NCBI RefSeq assembly: GCF_002213415.1
Contig: NZ_NJGU01000009.1
Span: 1-64,000 of the forward strand
Source of the DNA: Herbaspirillum robiniae
GTDB taxonomy: Bacteria > Pseudomonadota > Gammaproteobacteria > Burkholderiales > Burkholderiaceae_D
DNA length: 64,000 nucleotides
Direction of reading: 5' to 3'
In this document: piece after piece, positions 61,376 through 64,000 of the stretch
Layout: each line of letters opens with the position of its first letter
How positions within the stretch are numbered: position 1 is the first letter of the stretch
Notes under the pieces: model-generated
Told to the model about the DNA's origin: nothing
Databases searched by the model: none
The model's input: the letters and a program-made list of their open reading frames with translations, nothing else
Position numbers and translations under genes: made by a program

Positions 61376-62203
61376 CTATGAGCGGCGCCATGATGGAGAA
61401 ATCTGACTCAAGACATAATCCATCTCGCCTGTCGTGGGAATGAACATGGGCGTAAATTCACCGGGCTTATCATCGAATTTGTATTCCGAACATATACAGG
61501 CTTCTTCATACTCCTCGCAATTTGCACAAGGCGGATTGAACATTTCAATCGCGCGATCGATAGCTGTTGAAGGATCGTCGTCGTCATAATCGCCGCCGAC
61601 ATACGACGAGTAAGATAGATCCTCTTCAAGCACTTGAATATGTTCCGTGGCAAATGCCAAAGCATCTTCATTGGTTGCCATTGGAGCACTGACCAATGTA
61701 TTCAGCGCTGGCAAGAGTACGACCCGGCAATAATCAAAACGGTATCTTTCCAACAAGCAGAGAATTCGCCCTTCATGCTGCATCAAGCTTCGAAAGGAAA
61801 TCCCGCCATATTTTTGGCTTACTTCTTTATATCGTGCGGGATCCAAACGTATATGTTTGAGCCCATTGTTAATCGCATCAATGAGTTCCATTTTGCGATT
61901 TCTGAGATTGGCACCAGGTACTGAATACAACTCATCGAATCTTTTGACGAGTTTTGATCGGCCGTTTTCGCCCGTTGCAGCGACTCTAATAGCCAACAAG
62001 TAATCGATGCTGTGGGCTGTGACCAGATTGATTCCGTAGACTTGATGGAGAAGAACTGCCATGGACTCAACCGCAGTGTGGAGATCTTCACTAGCCGGCA
62101 CTAGTATATTTTTTACGTACTGTCGATAATCTTCGCATGCAACAGTAACTTCTTCCGTCATCGGCAGACGTGGAACCTGTCTGTTTGTCTTGATAATTGC
62201 CAT
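61376..62203 (-). CDS. Hypothetical protein, 275 residues, acidic with Cys-rich tail
   Basis: Not recognised. The N-terminal two-thirds are predicted helical; an acidic stretch (GGDYDDDDPS, about 213-222) precedes CANCEEYEEACIC (about 237-249), a C-x2-C-x7-C-x-C set that may bind metal. The ATG at 62,203 has AAGGGGGG close upstream. It lies between an Abi_C-type gene (79 bp) and the two-TM gene (191 bp), all on the minus strand. Confidence 0.72.
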   Translation of the reverse strand: MAIIKTNRQVPRLPMTEEVTVACEDYRQYVKNILVPASEDLHTAVESMAVLLHQVYGINLVTAHSIDYLLAIRVAATGENGRSKLVKRFDELYSVPGANLRNRKMELIDAINNGLKHIRLDPARYKEVSQKYGGISFRSLMQHEGRILCLLERYRFDYCRVVLLPALNTLVSAPMATNEDALAFATEHIQVLEEDLSYSSYVGGDYDDDDPSTAIDRAIEMFNPPCANCEEYEEACICSEYKFDDKPGEFTPMFIPTTGEMDYVLSQISPSWRRS

Positions 62204-62282
62204 ATCCCCCCTTCATCCATGCAGAAATTTATACCAGTATTTTATTTCTCGGGATTTTCCATCTTTGATTCGACGTTTCAGA

Positions 62283-63119
62283 CTACTTCCTCCGTGCCGC
62301 CAACTTCCCTAGCAAGTAACTGGCGACCGTACCAATAGATTCAATCGCAGCCTTGGCTTCGACTTCCGTTAGCGTCGATATCCATGGGCGACCATGGCCC
62401 GTCCCCTGTTTATTGCGAACGCGATTTACTCCCAATGCCGTGGCAAATAAACCCCGCTCCATTGCACGTACAGGCGATTCTCCCGGGGCCTCAGGTATTT
62501 CAGGCACGGCAAGACCTAGCGCAATGAAGGCCATGCCCAATAGGCTTTGAAAATTAGCACCCGTAGGATAGTTGCTTTGAATCGTCATCAGCACGTGGGC
62601 AGCAGTGGCCTCAAGCAGGTCTTTTCCGGTCCCCGCCACAAGGGCGGCGTCTTCGGCGCCTTGCTGTGCGCGCCTCGCATAGCCGAGAAGAGCCTCGGTC
62701 AATTCTGGACCACGTAGTGATGTCAGCACCTTCGGCAATAGGGTTCCATCGTCCGCGAGGATAAAGCCAACACTGTCGCAAGCCGATTTAGCGTTCGCTA
62801 TTGCATCGTTACCCACGAAGTTTGGCGCCCCAGCGCGAAAGCCTCCGCATGCGCGAATCTTTCCGAGGAGACCAGTTACGAACTTTGAAGCGTCCACTGG
62901 ATTGGCAGTCATCGCCTCGTGCAGCACCGCTCGGACTCGTTTGGCCTTCCCGATCGTCTGCCCCTGTTGCTTGGGATCGAACTTCGCCAGCCCAGACGCA
63001 TTGACTTGAAACTCAATATCCGAGTGCGATGGCTCTCGATAGCTCCCGTTATTACCTGAGTCATCTACCAACTGGGAAAATGCGTGTACAACCGTGTCAT
63101 TCACGTGAATATTCGACAT
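62283..63119 (-). CDS. Abortive infection protein with Abi_C-like C-terminal domain
   Basis: 278 residues, soluble. An N-terminal part ending near 150 (unknown) and a C-terminal domain with GTGKDLLEATAAHVL (about 164-178), LGVNRVRNKQGTGHGRP (about 233-249) and A-A-x-I-E terminal helices. The 'LLEA ... LRN..G.GHG ... A' pattern is that of the Abi_C domain found in phage abortive infection proteins. The start is weakly supported (no ribosome site). First gene of the three-gene minus-strand run. Confidence 0.8.
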   Translation of the reverse strand: MSNIHVNDTVVHAFSQLVDDSGNNGSYREPSHSDIEFQVNASGLAKFDPKQQGQTIGKAKRVRAVLHEAMTANPVDASKFVTGLLGKIRACGGFRAGAPNFVGNDAIANAKSACDSVGFILADDGTLLPKVLTSLRGPELTEALLGYARRAQQGAEDAALVAGTGKDLLEATAAHVLMTIQSNYPTGANFQSLLGMAFIALGLAVPEIPEAPGESPVRAMERGLFATALGVNRVRNKQGTGHGRPWISTLTEVEAKAAIESIGTVASYLLGKLAARRK

Positions 63120-63263
63120 AGCGTTGGCGGAGATGGGGAGAGAAATTCAGTATATATGATGCCGTCCAGCTATCTTCTGCCCTGAGACTGAAACCAGGAA
63201 TAGGCAAAGCAAGCGAGTTAGTCAGATTCTCGCAGACACGCTTCCAAAAAAAGAACCGAATGG

Positions 63264-63476
63264 ATGAACACCTGGCTAGCCACCGAAGCGGTCAAATCCA
63301 GAAAGCAGCGAAGAACGCTTAAGCAGATGCTCCTGGATCTGAGAGATCTGGGATATGAAGGATCCTATGACCGTGTGGCAGCCTTTGGACGTCAGTGGAA
63401 GGTGGGGCAACTTGAGAGGGCAAATCTGCGAGCAAATCAACAGATAGTGCCTCTTCATAAGAGCCCCATCCATTAA
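63264..63476 (+). pseudogene. IS21-family IstA transposase fragment
   Basis: 70 codons with NTWLATEAVKSRKQRRTLKQ then LGYEGSYDRVAAFGRQWK, the region of IstA just after the N-terminal helix-turn-helix. Neither the start nor the DDE catalytic part is present, and the frame runs into the direct repeat. A decayed insertion sequence. Confidence 0.82.
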
Positions 63477-63584
63477 TGCGTATCTGAAACACTTGGATCC
63501 GCTTTACTCCTGAATATTCTGCTAAAGCAGGTTACATAAGTTTTCCTTTCGCACGTATACAGTCCCTGTAAAAGCTCACCCATC
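63448..63584. repeat. Island direct repeat, right copy
   Basis: Matches 58,312-58,450 in the same orientation. It begins inside the IstA fragment's reading frame and includes CCTGTAAAAGCTCACCCATCGG-like end sequence (see left copy). The association with IstA suggests IS21-type terminal DNA. Confidence 0.85.
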
Positions 63585-63634
63585 GGAGAATATTCTACTT
63601 TTGGCCGCGCTGGTTTTAAGGGGGGATTACCGTT

Positions 63635-63682
63635 GCTACCTTATATCAATAGCCATAAGGTAGCACTCGACTCAGTGCTACC
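63635..63682. promoter_or_regulatory. Nested, mutually exclusive hairpins
   Basis: GCTACCTTAT (63,635-63,644) pairs with ATAAGGTAGC (63,655-63,664). The overlapping GGTAGCAC (63,659-63,666) pairs instead with GTGCTACC (63,675-63,682). Only one can form at a time. It lies 140 bp upstream of the last ORF. From 63,585 to 63,821 no gene is seen. Confidence 0.6.
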
Positions 63683-63821
63683 AGTCGTGTAGTCTGAGCA
63701 ACTCGCCGTAATGGCGACATTCACAATCGGTAACGATTAGTCTCCCAGAATCCGGGGCTTGATTTTCCACGGAGCGATGCTGCCGATCTAAAATTATGCA
63801 GAGATTGAAGGAGGAGCGTAC

Positions 63822-64000
63822 GTGACGGTCAAGATCTTTGCTGTAGCTGTAGAAACGTATCAGATCTCAAAGGTCTCAAAGGTTGTGTACGCCGAGAACG
63901 ACGCAACTATGTTCGTCAAGGCATGGACAGAAATCGCCCCTGCAACTGAGAGCAAGACGCTTCTAAGCGCGAAGGCGACAAAAACAACCATCCTGTCCAC
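63822..64000 (+). CDS. Start of a hypothetical protein, cut by the window end
   Basis: An open frame from GTG at 63,822 to the end (59 codons), beginning MTVKIFAVAVETYQISK. The ribosome site AAGGAGG at 63,808-63,814 is near-perfect. No stop before 64,000. Not recognised; too short to classify. Confidence 0.6.
   Translation, partial: MTVKIFAVAVETYQISKVSKVVYAENDATMFVKAWTEIAPATESKTLLSAKATKTTILS

Larger units (their letters stand above)
57590..64000. other. Horizontally acquired AT-richer island (right end outside window)
   Basis: From about 57,590 the sequence loses the high GC and codon bias of the backbone (one hand-counted 60-base line at 60,421 is 45% GC). It contains only accessory genes (Abi-type, orphan antitoxin, unknowns), two IS remnants, and a pair of imperfect direct repeats. 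No integrase gene is visible in the window. The left edge lies between the receptor terminator and the 57,681 hairpin. Confidence 0.8.

Noticed and set aside
58312-63584. Phage attachment sites (attL/attR)
   Set aside because: The repeats are long, diverged, not at a tRNA, and the right one abuts IS21 transposase DNA; no integrase is visible. IS ends are the better reading.

Overview
The window is GC-rich DNA from a betaproteobacterium, most likely Oxalobacteraceae and probably Herbaspirillum or a close relative. This rests on gene content and order (ptsN-hprK-rapZ, ubiE/ubiJ/ubiB, gltBD, a DUF3683 flavoprotein-FeS fusion, an NhaR regulator) and on protein character. No database search was possible, so the genus is an inference.

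Positions 1-57,580 are ordinary chromosomal backbone. 1-441 holds two copies of a REP-bearing repeat. 471-3,794 is an SDR / LysR / DHA2 exporter group with a perfect palindrome in the SDR-LysR intergenic region. 3,875-13,194 is a minus-strand run: DUF3683 flavoprotein-FeS oxidoreductase, HIT protein, DUF971 protein, ubiE, a Tim44-like membrane protein, ubiJ and ubiB (ubiquinone synthesis). 13,551-15,307 has a ZIP metal transporter, preceded by a possible leader ORF, and a convergent YqaA protein. 15,669-21,807 runs ilvA, queF, pagP, ptsN, hprK, rapZ. 21,804-29,256 has mutM-mutY (minus), then a TPR lipoprotein, lolB, ispE, tRNA-Gln, prs and rplY. 29,465-37,701 has an M61 peptidase and gltD/gltB. 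37,773-38,680 is a solitary RAYT transposase with its REP-like flanks. 38,777-49,699 carries terC, a zinc-ribbon protein, nhaR, a LysR/MFS pair, amn, a periplasmic asparaginase, a GDT1-type manganese exporter under a yybP-ykoY riboswitch, and opgD. 49,803-57,503 is an iron region: a Fur-boxed TonB receptor, tRNA-Arg, two small genes, and a complete FecI/FecR/FecA-type surface-signalling system.

From about 57,590 to the end the base composition drops (one line near 60,421 counts to 45% GC) and gene character changes. This is a horizontally acquired island. It holds an unknown 120-aa protein, an orphan Phd/YefM antitoxin, an unknown 351-aa protein, a two-TM protein of the putAbiC type, an unknown 275-aa protein and an Abi_C protein. 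Most of the cargo lies between two imperfect direct repeats of about 135 bp (58,312 and 63,448), one of which abuts an IS21 IstA fragment; an IS3 orfA remnant lies inside. The three minus-strand genes 60,144-63,119 are the best candidate here for an uncharacterised anti-phage system.

Other points worth attention: a motif with FecI-type promoter spacing that occurs upstream of the fecA-like gene and again, with no obvious target, at the island edge; a hairpin that would bury the fecA-like ribosome binding site; a composition break inside ispE next to tRNA-Gln; a possible leader ORF plus hairpin ahead of the ZIP gene; and nested, mutually exclusive hairpins ahead of the truncated last ORF.
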